This document shows, in pieces, positions 50,010 to 61,021 of a stretch of DNA of 64,000 nucleotides; position 1 is the stretch's first letter, and each line of letters begins with the position of its first letter. The notes below the pieces were generated by a model, which worked only from the letters and a program-made list of their open reading frames with translations, searched no databases and was not told where the DNA came from. The stretch lies in contig CM069765.1 in NCBI GenBank assembly GCA_036169595.1, positions 3,799,001 through 3,863,000 on the forward strand, written 5' to 3'. This stretch comes from Dictyostelium firmibasis (lineage: Eukaryota; Evosea; Eumycetozoa; Dictyosteliales; Dictyosteliaceae). The position numbers and the translations under genes are program-made.

Positions 50010-50640
50010 TAATTAGTTAGTAAATTGGTTTTTTATATTTTTAAAACTTGCACTTGTGTAGTACACAATTTATACAACCATGAAAACAAGAACCATCTGT
50101 ACAATGAAAATTTTTTAATATTAGTATTCTCAGTATTCTATTGTATAGCAAAAATATTTATGAATATTATTTACATAATCAGTTGTACAAGGATCAGAGT
50201 CGTCAGATGATTTCACATTTTTGGAACAACTTTTACCATCTGCGCTACACCTAAATTATTTTTTTAAAAATTAATACTATGTTTTTTAATTATTTTCTTA
50301 TTATAAACATACTAAAGGGGGAAACATCTATAATACGTATAAAAAATTGTATTAAAATTAAAAAGTTTTTTTTATTAAATAGAGTTTTTTTTTTTTTTGT
50401 TTAAAATTTTTTTTTTTTCCCAAAATTTTATTTATTCAAAGTAAACAAGTGTTATGAATTAAAGTATTTTTTTATTAAATAGAGTTTTTTTTTAAAAAAT
50501 TTGTTTTGAATTATAGTATTTTTTTTATTAAAAAGAGTTTTTTTTTTTTAATTTAAAATTTTTTTTTTTTTCCCAAAATTTTATTTATTCAAAGTAAACA
50601 AACTAATGTTTAGTGTTTTGTTGTTTTGAATTATTATTAT
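50010..50640 (-). pseudogene. Truncated duplicate of the neighbouring PA14/Cys-rich gene
   Basis: 50095-50335 matches 55628-55862 (exons 7-9 with the introns between them) almost base for base: roughly nine of ten positions agree by eye, introns included. The sequence to its left (50026-50090) matches short pieces around 55228-55258 and 55581-55620 with gaps. The sequence to its right (50345-50640) matches the DNA upstream of the gene (57570-57740), including the AACAAGTGTTATGAATTAAAGTA motif. So gene order and strand are kept while the 5' exons between are missing. One visible change is Cys to Ser in KSSDDSDPC (parent KSCDDSDPC). It has no start or complete frame and is unlikely to make a protein. 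Similarity in introns shows DNA-level copying, not reverse transcription. Confidence 0.85.
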
Positions 50641-50838
50641 TAAAGGTAATTATTTAATTTAAATAATATAATAAAAATAAAAATAATATTTATATAATAA
50701 TAATAAGTATAAATATATTAATTATATAAAATAAAATTTTTTTGTAATTTTTATCACAGGCTTTATTACCATGTATGTATTTATATATAAAATCTTTTTT
50801 TAAAAAAATAAAAAAAAATAGTAAAGCATCTTATTGTG

Positions 50839-51123
50839 TGTTGGGTTCACAATGAATAGTCTTAAACGAGGATGAAGTGGGGGTATTATTCCCAAGATCT
50901 GTAGATCGTGAGGCTATCATGGATCATTAGGGGTGGAATTTATAATTCCATAGGAGGGTCGGTGTTTAAATATTCACCAGAGCATTGGTTGTGAAACATT
51001 TAGTTATTGTACATATATAACTATCTAAAACTCAAATATTCAATTTTGTGCTGAATTTTGGGGTATTAATTCCTCATCCACCAAGGTGGATTGTTGTAGT
51101 AGTTGTTAAAGTTTACACCAACA
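50839..51123. mobile_element. Solo-LTR-like fossil
   Basis: A 285-base block of much higher sequence complexity than its surroundings. It begins TGTTGG and ends CCAACA, which are exact reverse complements, the TG...CA terminal pattern of retrovirus-like LTRs. Internal near-palindromes (GGGGTATTATTCCC, GGAATTTATAATTCC) are present. No coding region, primer-binding site or second LTR is visible nearby, so it would be a solo LTR left by recombination. A target-site duplication is not obvious by eye. A Dictyostelium Ty3/gypsy-like family (Skipper or DGLT-A) is plausible, but I could not tell which. Age cannot be judged from one copy. Confidence 0.45.
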
Positions 51124-51334
51124 AAATAATAATTCAATAATAGATCTAAAAAAATTAAAAAATACTCGTTGAGTACTCGAAAAACCAAAAGGAACCAAAA
51201 AACAAAATAAAATATTAAATTTTCAAAAAAATTCTTTATTCATTTATTTGTTTTTATACATTCCATTTTTATTTATTTTTTTATTATTTTTTTAATATTA
51301 TTTTTATTATTATTATTATATGATGTTGTGAAAT

Positions 51335-54300
51335 TTAATTGGTTCTTTTTTTACACGATGGAATTAATTTACAACAGGTTTCATCATATCTACCATATTG
51401 ATCAGTAACAAAAGAAGGATTTAAAACCATTTTACAGGATAGACCTTGGAGTTGACATTGTAAATCCAAACAATCCATACATTGATAGTTTGATGGCATA
51501 CATTCAGGATTATTATCAATAGCATAACATTGTAAGCCACTATTACATTTTATTCCATCACAAGGATTATAATTTGTAGTAGAGGCTTTTGTAGTTGTTT
51601 GTGTTGTCACACTGACTGTAGTGGGGATATATCCCAGTCCACTTGTTGAGGGAGTACCAGTTGTACCACTTTCGGTAAAATGGCCTCCAATTGTTGTTGA
51701 GTAGAGTGAGGTTACAGGTACACAGGTTGGTACATCACCAATAAAAATACATATTTGAGTTTTTTCACAATGTTCACAATATAGGTTAGTTGGTGTTGGA
51801 GTTTGGAGTATTGGAACTGTTTTATGTGGAATTGGGGGAGGATGTATTGATGTTGTTAAAAAATTACCACAATTTGCAATAGGAGTATGAGTACAATTAG
51901 TATCAGGTTCACATAAATCTATTGTACAATCATCACCGTCATCGCAGTCCATTGGAACTGTGATACACGAATCTTTTGTTTTAGAACAAACTTGAGTTTC
52001 ACATTTATTTTTTGTAATACACGCAAAATCATTTGAACAAATCTCGCAATCTGATTTTGGAGTTGAGTAACAAGTTCCATCTTCACAATAACTTTCTTGA
52101 CATGGATTTGGTGGATCACATTTGATATCATTATAGATACAACCCGTACCATTGGAACTACATTCAACAAGAACACATTTATTATTAGAATAACAACCAT
52201 GTGATTCACTTGCAAGGTTTTCAACTGGACTGATTGACCGTAGAGCTGACATTTCCATAAATGAAAAAACAGGTTTAATATTGTCATTACATTCAACACA
52301 ATTTTCAATTTGAGGATTAGTACATTCACCACGGGTACAAATATCTTCTGTACAGAATAGATTATCAGAACAATTTGTAGAGGTTTGAAGACAACCATCA
52401 CCATTTTCATTACAAATTATTGGAGAACATTTATCAATTGTCAAACATCCAATACCTTTTGAGCATACAATGCAATCATCTATGAATGTATCTAAACATG
52501 TACCTGTCCCATTTTCACATGTTGACATTGTACAAGGATTACCATCATCACAATCCTTTTCTGTCTCTATACAAATATTTGACCCATTTTCTGAGCATAC
52601 AATTGGTTTACATGGATCAATGGTAAAACATGCAAAATTTTCTGAACATTTGGTACATCCATCAGATATAAAATGGCCACAAGTACCATTAAAACAAAAA
52701 TCAATTGTACATGGATCTCTATCATCACAATTATAAGTAGTGTTTTTACAAGTTAAGGTTGATATATCACAATACATAGGTGAACATATATCATAATTAT
52801 TACAAATATTCTTACCACAATTTATACACCCATTAATTTTTGCATGTCTACAAACACCATCTAAAATTTAATTATTAAAGTTAGATAATTTCTTATAATA
52901 ACAAAAAAAAAAATTTTTTTTTAAAAATTATGGTTACCTTTTGAATTACAAAAATCATTAGTGCATTCATTATTATCATCGCAATTCCTATTTATTTTCT
53001 TACATTCAGTATTATTATTACTACATATCATTTGATCACAATATGCCGTAGTCTAAATTAATATTAAAAAATTAGTTTTTTTTTTTTTTTAATTAAAAAT
53101 AAAAAAATAGTTTTAATATTTACTATACAACTAAAAGTTTCATTACAGGCAACACAACCATCAATTGGAGGATGGGTACATATTCCAGCATTACATAAAT
53201 CAGTGGTACATGGATCTAAAAAAAACATCATTGATTTTAGTTAAATAGAAAAGTAAAAAGATAATTTTTTTAAAAATGATTATTACCTTTATCATCACAA
53301 GGACCTACTGAATCGGTTTGACATGTACTACCATCTGAACTACAAAGTTGAACTTTACATAAATCAGTGGTCATACATCTGATTGATTTACAAGATCTAC
53401 AAAGTGGGTCTGGTGACGAGTGAGAACAAATACCATCACCAGAACATGTATCTGTTGTACAAAAATCTCCATCATCGCAAAATGTATCATTAGTAATACA
53501 AGAAGGACTTAATGAATCACCTGAGCATATCTGAGGTAAACAAAAATCTGTAGTAATACAATTAAAACTATTATTACAGCTAACACAATTTTCAATATTT
53601 TCGTATGAACAAGTTCCATCATGACAACTATTTTTAAAAAAAAATTATTATTTTGTTTACACATTAAAATTTAAAATATATATAGATTTATATTTACATA
53701 TCAGTAGTACAGCCATTTTCATCATCACAATTAATTTTATCTTCATAACAATTACCATCAGCCCCACATTTTTTTGGTACACAAAGATCTGTTGTCTAAT
53801 TTTAAAAAAAAGATTATTATTTTAAAATCTTAGTTTATAATTTAAAAAATTATAAAACTTACAATACATCCTTCATTTGCGCAATCAATACAATCATTTT
53901 TAGGTGTATATTTGCATATACCAATATTACACCTGTAATTATAATATTATTTTAATATTTTAAATTAATTCTATTATTATTTTTTTTAAAAAAAAAAAAT
54001 AATTTATTACTTACTCATCATCTGTACAATGATTATTATCATCACATTTAATAACTGTTTTATTACATTGTGTACCATCAAATGAACAATGAACTGGTTC
54101 ACAAAGATCAGTTGTTAAACAACCAAGTTTACCACATGTATCACAGGATAGTATATTTTCATGTAAACAATTTCCATTTGTAGAGTCGCAGCTAATTAAA
54201 AACAAAAATGAAAGTGTTATTTACTGTGTGGATATTATTATATTAAGATAATAGAAATAATTTTGATATATACCTATCAATAGTACAAGAATCTCCATCA

Positions 54301-57300
54301 TCACAATCTTTAGGCGCATAAGAACAAGTGCCTCTTGGAGATATACATAATGCAATTGTGCATTTATCACCTTTGTCGCATCCATTATTACCAAGAATAC
54401 ATGAATTATTTTTTTCAGAGCAACTGTTTAATTAAAAAAAAGTTAATAAAGATTATAATGATTTTGGGAAAAAAAGAACATACATTTGTGGCTGACATTT
54501 ATCTGTTGTTATACAACCAAAACTTGCTGAACAACCTATACAATTTTCAATTGGGGTACGACTACAAATCCCATTACCTGAGCAGGTATCTTTAGTACAA
54601 AAGTTGTTATCATTACATTGGTCATAATTAGTTTCGCATTTAATATCAGAAACTTTTATGGTGCAAAATTGGGGTTCACATAAATTGACAGTTATACAAC
54701 TAAGAGTAGAATTACAAATAGAACAATTTGGAATTGTTGTACGACTACAAACTCCATTTGAACAACTTTTTAAAAATTAAAAATTAAAAATTAAAAATTT
54801 GAAATAAGAAGAAATTATAAAAATTATTCTATAAATATATTATTTTACCTGTCTGTTGTGCATGGATTATTATCATCACAATTTTTTGGGACTGATTCAC
54901 AACTGCCACCATCAGCACTACAAACTTGGATCGAACAAGCATCAGTAGTTGTACATGATGTTGATTTACAAGTTACACATTTAGGATCTGGTATTGAAAA
55001 TGAGCAAGTTCCACTTGGTGATATACAACTATAAAATTAAGAGAGTATTAGTATAAAGACAATAAAATATAAAAGCAATTTAAAAATGCAACTTACCTAT
55101 CAGTTGTACAAAAATTATTATCACTACAATTCTTTGCTGTAGTTTCGCAACTTTTTCCATCGGAGCTACATCTGTTATTTTAAAAAAATATATTTTTAAA
55201 AAATTAATAAATTGTTTAAATTAGTTTTTTATATTTTTAAAACTTACACTTGTATATTACAAAAATCTGTTGTGACACATCCGATTTCTAAACAATTTTG
55301 ACAATTTTCTATACGATCTGAGAAGCAAACCCCATTTGAACACTTTTATTTTGTCAATAAATTTAACCCATAATATTATTAATTTTTATTTAAAAATAAA
55401 TACCTACTGAATCTTTTGTACAAAAATTATTATCGTCACATTTAATAGGTTTTTGGACACAAGATTTTCCATCATCACCACACCTAATATACATAAAAAT
55501 AAATTAATACCAAAAAAAAAATTTTGATTTTTTTCAACATACATTACCGGACTACATTTATCAGTATTTAAGCATTGATTTCCACCACAATTTATACAAT
55601 CAGGAATTAAAACGTGAAAACAAGAACCATCTGAACACTGAAAAATTTAATATTAGTATTTTTAGTATTCTATTATATAGCAAAAATATTTATGAATATT
55701 ATTTACATAATCAGTTGTACAAGGATCAGAGTCATCACATGATTTCACATTTCTGGAACAACTTTTACCATCTGCGCTACATCTAAATTATTTTTTTTAA
55801 AAAATTAATAATATGTTTTTTAATTATTTTTTTATTATTAACATACGAAAGGGGGAAACATCTATCTCTAGTTAAACAGCCAACTTCAGAGCACTGAATT
55901 TTTAAATTTTTTTTAAAAAAAATAATAAATATTTAAAAAAAATCAACATTTGAAATAAAAAAATTATAATAAATACACTTAAACAACCTGGAATAACATC
56001 ATGTTGACAAGAATTTATAGTTGTATTACAAAAATCTACAGTGCAAGGATCATTGATTTGACAATTTTTTGGCACCAACGAACAACCAACATTTGGAGTA
56101 CAAACGCTATCAAAACATGGAGTATCAGATTGACAACCTATTATTGGGACATTACATAAACCATTGACACATTTAGCTTGGAGACAAGTTGCCGTATATC
56201 TTGGATTCAGTTCACAATTACTTGGTAAACAACAACTAGAATTATCACCTTGACATACCCCACAATCATCATAATAACTAAAAAAATACAATAATTATCT
56301 AAATTAATAAATAATTAAAGAAAAAATAAAAAAAATTACTTACGGACAAACAAATTTTAATGAAGTAGAAATTAATATTGATGAACCATCTGAATGTCTT
56401 TCACAGTAAAAGAAATCAAAATCATAATTATTACCATTTACCAATCCCAATTGATCAAGATTAATTGATGCTGAAGCAGGGGGATGCATTCCACCTAAAT
56501 CAACTACTAGTTTATTATTAATAAATACCCATACATCATCATCACCCTATTTTTTTATGATAAAATTTAAAAAAAAAAAAAAAAAAAATTAGTAATAATA
56601 ATTTTTTAAAAAAAAAGATATATTAAATTTTTTTTGCCTACAGTAAAGGAGAAAATGTCTCCAGTTTTGTATTGGAATTGCGTATGAGTTTGTGCACCTT
56701 TATTTTTTTTAAAAAAAAAAAAAATTAGAAAAATATATTTTAAAAATTAATAAAGTATTTATGAATACATACAAAAATGAAAATTTCTGGCTTTTTTTGC
56801 TGTGTCATAGTACAAACTTTCCTGTGGATATTTTTTCTATATCAAAAGTTAATTTTAATAATTTTTAATTCATACCTAAAAAAAAAACAATAGTAATAAT
56901 AATGAAAGAGTAATTACTTTATCGTCAAAACCTTCACTATCGAGAATAAAAAATGATTTATTTGAATATGTATAAATATTTGAATTACCTATTTGAGTTA
57001 ATATGATATCTTTATTAAATGGTAAATTAATTCCAGGTTGATTATGAAACCAAGAATAAAAAGATGATTCACTTTTTATTGTACCTTTTCTATTATTACC
57101 ACAACAAAATTCTGGAGTACCATCTATTCCCAAATATTGCTTGACCAAACCTTTTTCTACTACTCCACTATTTTCTGATTGAAAGTCTGGATTTCTTGAT
57201 GGTGTATGATCATATACCAACAAATTTAATGTTATTGCTGAATATTTATTTATTGAAAAAAAAAAAAATTAGTTTCTATTTATTTATTTTTTTTCTCAAT

Positions 57301-57408
57301 CCAATTTATTTATTTTTTTTTTAAAAAATATATACTTTTTTGGGAATAACTTTTATTAATATAAAATAAATAAAAAATTAAAATTAAAAAAAAATAAAAA
57401 TTTTTCAT
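51335..57408 (-). CDS. Secreted PA14/fibro-slime and Cys-repeat matrix protein (psi/ecm-like), 22 exons
   Basis: Exons: 57408-57336, 57237-56918, 56836-56773, 56697-56642, 56546-56344, 56277-55977, 55893-55847, 55782-55707, 55637-55543, 55483-55408, 55342-55248, 55171-55097, 55028-54849, 54765-54484, 54423-54274, 54191-54015, 53932-53863, 53795-53698, 53627-53287, 53215-53124, 53052-52938, 52860-51335. These total 4512 bases, 1503 residues in one frame. It starts with a signal peptide (MKNFYFFLILIFYLFYINKS). Residues about 28-235 are a PA14/fibro-slime domain as in Dictyostelium psi proteins: NPDFQSENSGVVEKGLVKQY, SFYSWFHNQPGIN, FTGDDDVWVFINNKLVVDLG and DFFYCERHSDGS. Then come about 25 cysteine repeats of the ecmA/ecmB type (CDDGDSCTID then CxxxxGxC). 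Near the C-terminus NPCDGIKCNSGLQC is follistatin-like, followed by CMDCLDLQCQLQG. There is no membrane helix, so it is probably secreted into slime sheath, stalk or spore matrix. Ten of the 21 introns are phase 2, mostly just before a Cys. Confidence 0.9.
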
Positions 57409-57620
57409 TATTGCTATTCTAAATATTTACAAATAATGTTTCAAAATTCCACCCAAGGCAGTAAAAAAATTTTTTTTTTTTCAATCTTTTATAACCAAAA
57501 ATGCTTACTAGAATTGAAAAAAATATTTTTAATTTTTGTTGTTGTTATGTATTTTTTTTTCTTAATTTTTTTTTTAAATAGAGTTTTTTTTTTTTCCCAA
57601 AATTTTATTTATTAAAAGTA

Positions 57621-57737
57621 AACAAGTGTTATGAATTAAAGTATTTTTGTTAAATAGAATTTTTTTTTTTTAAAAAACAAGTGATATGGATTAAAGTATT
57701 TTTTTTTTTAAAAAAACAAGTGTTATGAATTAAAGTA
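57621..57737. promoter_or_regulatory. Three tandem copies of a 23-base upstream motif
   Basis: AACAAGTGTTATGAATTAAAGTA-like copies start at 57621, 57676 and 57715. The second differs at two positions; the others agree. They lie 210-330 bases upstream of the Cys-rich gene start. A further copy at 50444-50466 lies in the duplicated fragment. Spacing is T-rich filler. They could be control sites or simply a minor tandem repeat. Confidence 0.5.
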
Positions 57738-58376
57738 TTTTTTTTGTTGAATAAAATTTTTTTTTTTTTTCTGTTTTTTTTTACATATGCGTTATATAAA
57801 AAAAAATAAAAAAAAATAAATCAATTAATTTAAAAAAATTATTTTTGTAGGAAATGTGGTAGACAATGATGAAAGATGTATCAATTTTATTTTTTTTTTA
57901 ATTTTTTTAATTTTTTTTTTATTTTTTTTGTGGTATTTAATTCATTTTACACAAATAATATTTTAAATTTTTTTTTTTTTTGTTGATAGAATCATTTTTT
58001 TTCGTACCCCAATATGTAGTTTTTTTACCACCAATTTTTTCCAAAAAAAATGTGGTTATGATATGAAAAATAATTCAAACAGTTATTCCCTTAAATTTCA
58101 AAGAGTTTATTTTATTTGATAAAAAAAAAAATTATAAATTAAATTGATTATATGAGAATAATCTAGATTTTAATAGGTGGAAATTGAATTACTTTTCTGT
58201 TAATTTAATATTAAAAGAAAATTTTCATACAATTCATTATTTTTTGGTGGATTAAGGTTATATTTATATTATTATTTTAAAATCGTTATTTCTAATTTGT
58301 ATTAAAAAAAAAAAAACTTTTTTTAAAAAAATTTGGTGAATAATTTTTTTTTTATTATTGTTTTTTAAAAATAAAT

Positions 58377-58379
58377 GAA

Positions 58380-58422
<43 letters not shown>

Positions 58423-58423
58423 A
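58377..58423. repeat. (AAAT)n tetranucleotide repeat
   Basis: About eleven copies of AAAT/AATA, in the 3' flank of the gene ending at 58437. Confidence 0.95.
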
Positions 58424-58436
58424 GTTTTAATTTTTT

Positions 58437-60263
58437 TTAATTTAATGAATAAGGTGATGAGTTTGAAGAACTTCTTAATCTAATGAAATGTTCTTTAATA
58501 GTTGTTTTTGAGATTACCCAAGCTAAACCAAAAGCCAAAATACTTGCACCTAAAGTACAACCAACGACAATACCAGCAATTTGACCACCTGTTAAACCTG
58601 AATGTTCAGTGACGTCAGATTCACCACAAAGCTCATTGTAAGGTGAATCACCATTGATAGTACAAAAGGTGTAGGTTGGAGTGAGAGCACAATAAATATT
58701 ATAATCATTGAGTTTTATACCATCATCACCATTCCATTCATAGGAGTGAGTACCATTGGCAAGATCGGTATTGCCATTCAATGGAATTTTGGAAGAGTTA
58801 ATATTCAATGTTGAAGCTGAGCAATATACAGCACCACCTTCATTTGCCGTATTACCAATAATCTTTGAATCCAACAATGAAATGGTTGAATAGAATGAAT
58901 AGATAGCACCACCTTGATCATCACCACTACTACCCTTGATAGTACAATTATTTAAATGAATTTGATTTGAATATTCAAATGATAATGCACCACCTACATT
59001 TGCAGAGTTTGAATCGAAATAACTATTAACTAATTTTGTATAAATACTACCTTGGGTAGCTATAGCACCACCCGCTCCACTTGATTTATTATCGATGAAT
59101 TGTGAATTTGCAACTAATAAATAACTTGAAACACCACTACCAAAGATAGCACCACCAATAGCACCTGCATAGTTATTTTTAAATAAAGTATAATCAATAG
59201 ATAACCAACTTAAATAAATTGAAATTGCACCACCTTTACCATTGATAACATTACCATCGAATATACAATCTTTAACAATCGATCCACTATTATTTTGAAT
59301 TCCAACCAATTCAATGGTTGATGCAATTTGATTCTTTGTGAAATTCGATCTTATAATTTCAATTAATTCACCATTAGAAATGAATAATGCAGATGTACCA
59401 GATACTGGTGAATAAGAGTTATCGAATAGACATGTATCGATACTAATTTTATTAAAGCCATCGAAATATCCAACACCACCTGAAATGGTTGCATTATTTG
59501 ATTTAAATTGTGAATTCTTTATAGTAACATCAACATTGAATTGATTGTTAAATTTAGATTTCATATAGATTACACCACCTTTATTACCTTGGCTAGCGTT
59601 AAAATTACATTTATTTATGGATAGAGATAATGTTGAGTTGAATACATCCATTAATACAATAGCACCATTACCATTTGTACCATTACCATTACCAATTGTT
59701 GGATTGAAATTTATGAAATTTAAATTTCTCAATGTTAATGATGTAGAATTAATACCATATTCAATATTGTTGGTTTGATTGGTTCTAAATAAATAAGGTT
59801 CAGTAATATTAAATACTCTATCACCACCATTGTTTTTACCATTAAATATTACCAATGATGGTGTTATTGTATTGTTAATTGGTTGAATTGTAATTGTCAT
59901 ATTGTAAACATTAAGGTTTACATTATTTTCACCACTATATTCACCATCACCTAGTAATATAGTAACATCTATAACATCTTTACTACCATTTAAATAGGTA
60001 CTATTATATTGATTCAATATAAATTGAATAGATTGACATGATGTTTCTAAACTTTCTCCACATGGTAAATTATCATTACCTCCATTAACATTAACATAAT
60101 ATGTTATATTAGTTATTTCTGATGATGATGATGATGATGATGATGACGATGATGATGATGATGATGATAATGATAATGATGCTTCTTCTGCTACTACTAT
60201 TGGTGTTTTAATTATACAATTACAAAAAATAAATAAATAAATAAATAATAAATATTTTGACAT
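58437..60263 (-). CDS. Type I membrane protein with polymorphic-membrane-protein (Pmp)-like repeats
   Basis: One intronless frame of 608 residues. It has a signal peptide (MSKYLLFIYLFIFCNCIIKT), then a run of about 18 Ser, then YYVNVNGGNDNLPCGESLET, the start common to Dictyostelium Pmp-like proteins. The ectodomain is a probable right-handed beta-helix with GGAI/GGVI repeats: NKGGVIYMKS, SGGVGYFDG, GKGGAISIYLS, AIGGAIFGSG, GAGGAIATQG, NVGGALSFE, DQGGAIYSFYS and NEGGAVYCSAS. This is the chlamydial Pmp-type GGAI motif, with FxxN units nearby. A transmembrane helix is at about 560-585 (GGQIAGIVVGCTLGASILAF), followed by a short basic tail. It is a cell-surface or endosomal glycoprotein. Function is unknown. 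It is one of a large family in this organism and a relative of the gene at 27.3-29.2 kb. Confidence 0.88.
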   Translation of the reverse strand: MSKYLLFIYLFIFCNCIIKTPIVVAEEASLSLSSSSSSSSSSSSSSSSEITNITYYVNVNGGNDNLPCGESLETSCQSIQFILNQYNSTYLNGSKDVIDVTILLGDGEYSGENNVNLNVYNMTITIQPINNTITPSLVIFNGKNNGGDRVFNITEPYLFRTNQTNNIEYGINSTSLTLRNLNFINFNPTIGNGNGTNGNGAIVLMDVFNSTLSLSINKCNFNASQGNKGGVIYMKSKFNNQFNVDVTIKNSQFKSNNATISGGVGYFDGFNKISIDTCLFDNSYSPVSGTSALFISNGELIEIIRSNFTKNQIASTIELVGIQNNSGSIVKDCIFDGNVINGKGGAISIYLSWLSIDYTLFKNNYAGAIGGAIFGSGVSSYLLVANSQFIDNKSSGAGGAIATQGSIYTKLVNSYFDSNSANVGGALSFEYSNQIHLNNCTIKGSSGDDQGGAIYSFYSTISLLDSKIIGNTANEGGAVYCSASTLNINSSKIPLNGNTDLANGTHSYEWNGDDGIKLNDYNIYCALTPTYTFCTINGDSPYNELCGESDVTEHSGLTGGQIAGIVVGCTLGASILAFGLAWVISKTTIKEHFIRLRSSSNSSPYSLN

Positions 60264-60420
60264 CTTTTTTTTTTTTTTTTATTTTATTTAAATTAACATA
60301 TAAAAAAAATAAACAAAACAAAACAAAAAACAAAAAATAAAAAAAAAATAATAAAAAATAAAAAATAAAAAATGATTAAAATAAAAAAAATAAAAAAAAA
60401 TAAAAATTTTTTTTTTTTTT

Positions 60421-60524
60421 TTATTGTAACCATTTTAAAAAATATCTAAATATCATTTAAAATTTTTTTTTGTTTTTTTTTTTTTTTATTGTAACCATTT
60501 TAAAAAATATCTAAATATCATTTT
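60421..60524. repeat. Two direct copies of a 37-base unit
   Basis: TTATTGTAACCATTTTAAAA followed by AATATCTAAATATCATT occurs at 60421-60458 and again at 60487-60524, separated by T-rich sequence (period 66). It lies upstream of the Pmp-like gene start at 60263. Confidence 0.9.
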
Positions 60525-60548
60525 TAAAAGAAAAAGGTGATTTTATAG

Positions 60549-60584
<36 letters not shown>

Positions 60585-60965
60585 TTAAATGAATAATTCA
60601 GCAATTGTTATACAATCATGACCACCACCACCAAAAAAAAAAAAAAAAAAAAAGTTAAGTTATCTAAAGTATGGATAATCTGGAAAACTGCCATCTTTAT
60701 TTAAATGAATCTAAAATTCAAAAAACATTTCTTAGAATTGGGTAGCACTGATGAATGCCATTTTCCATAAAAAAATAAATAAAAACAAATAAAAAAATAA
60801 AATAAAATAAAATAAAATAAAATAAAATAAAAAAAAAAAAAAAAAAACCTAAAGTGTTTTATTTTCCCCAAAAAAAAAAACACTTTGGTGGAACAATATC
60901 TTTCTAATTTCAGAACAATTATGTATGTAAACCAATTAAATTGTTTAATTTTTATTTTGTTTTTT

Positions 60966-61010
60966 TTAGATTTTTTTTAGATTTTTTTTAGATTTTTTTT
61001 AGATTTTTTT
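60966..61010. repeat. Ten-base tandem repeat AGATTTTTTT
   Basis: Five copies directly after the stop of the dehydrogenase gene on the minus strand, so in its 3' flank. Confidence 0.9.
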
Positions 61011-61021
61011 TTTTTTTTTTT

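Larger units (their letters stand above)
49752..51334. other. Intergenic region holding a duplicated gene fragment and an LTR fossil
   Basis: From left to right: poly-A and mixed promoter DNA of the RUS-like gene (49752-50000), a decayed partial copy of the next gene and of its upstream DNA (50010-50640), A/T DNA, a solo-LTR-like relic (50839-51123), and the 3' flank of the cysteine-rich gene. Confidence 0.7.
57409..58436. other. Upstream region of the Cys-rich gene
   Basis: The part nearest the gene (57560-57760) carries a tandem motif partly shared with the duplicate at 50.4 kb. Further right is poly-A/T DNA and a moderately mixed stretch (57990-58260). An AAAT repeat (58377-58423) lies at the 3' end of the next gene. 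No gene seen. Confidence 0.65.
60264..61021. other. Intergenic region with direct repeats and a possible gene remnant
   Basis: It contains a 37-base direct repeat (60421-60524), poly-A/T runs, a mixed block at 60595-60770 (possible remnant of a minus-strand gene, see findings), an AAAAT pentamer run (60795-60828), and a ten-base AGATTTTTTT repeat at the right end. Confidence 0.6.

Noticed and set aside
55364-55375. Perfect DUSE match AACCCATAAT on the plus strand
   Set aside because: It lies inside an intron of the Cys-rich gene with exon sequence at the expected RNA position, so it is probably chance.
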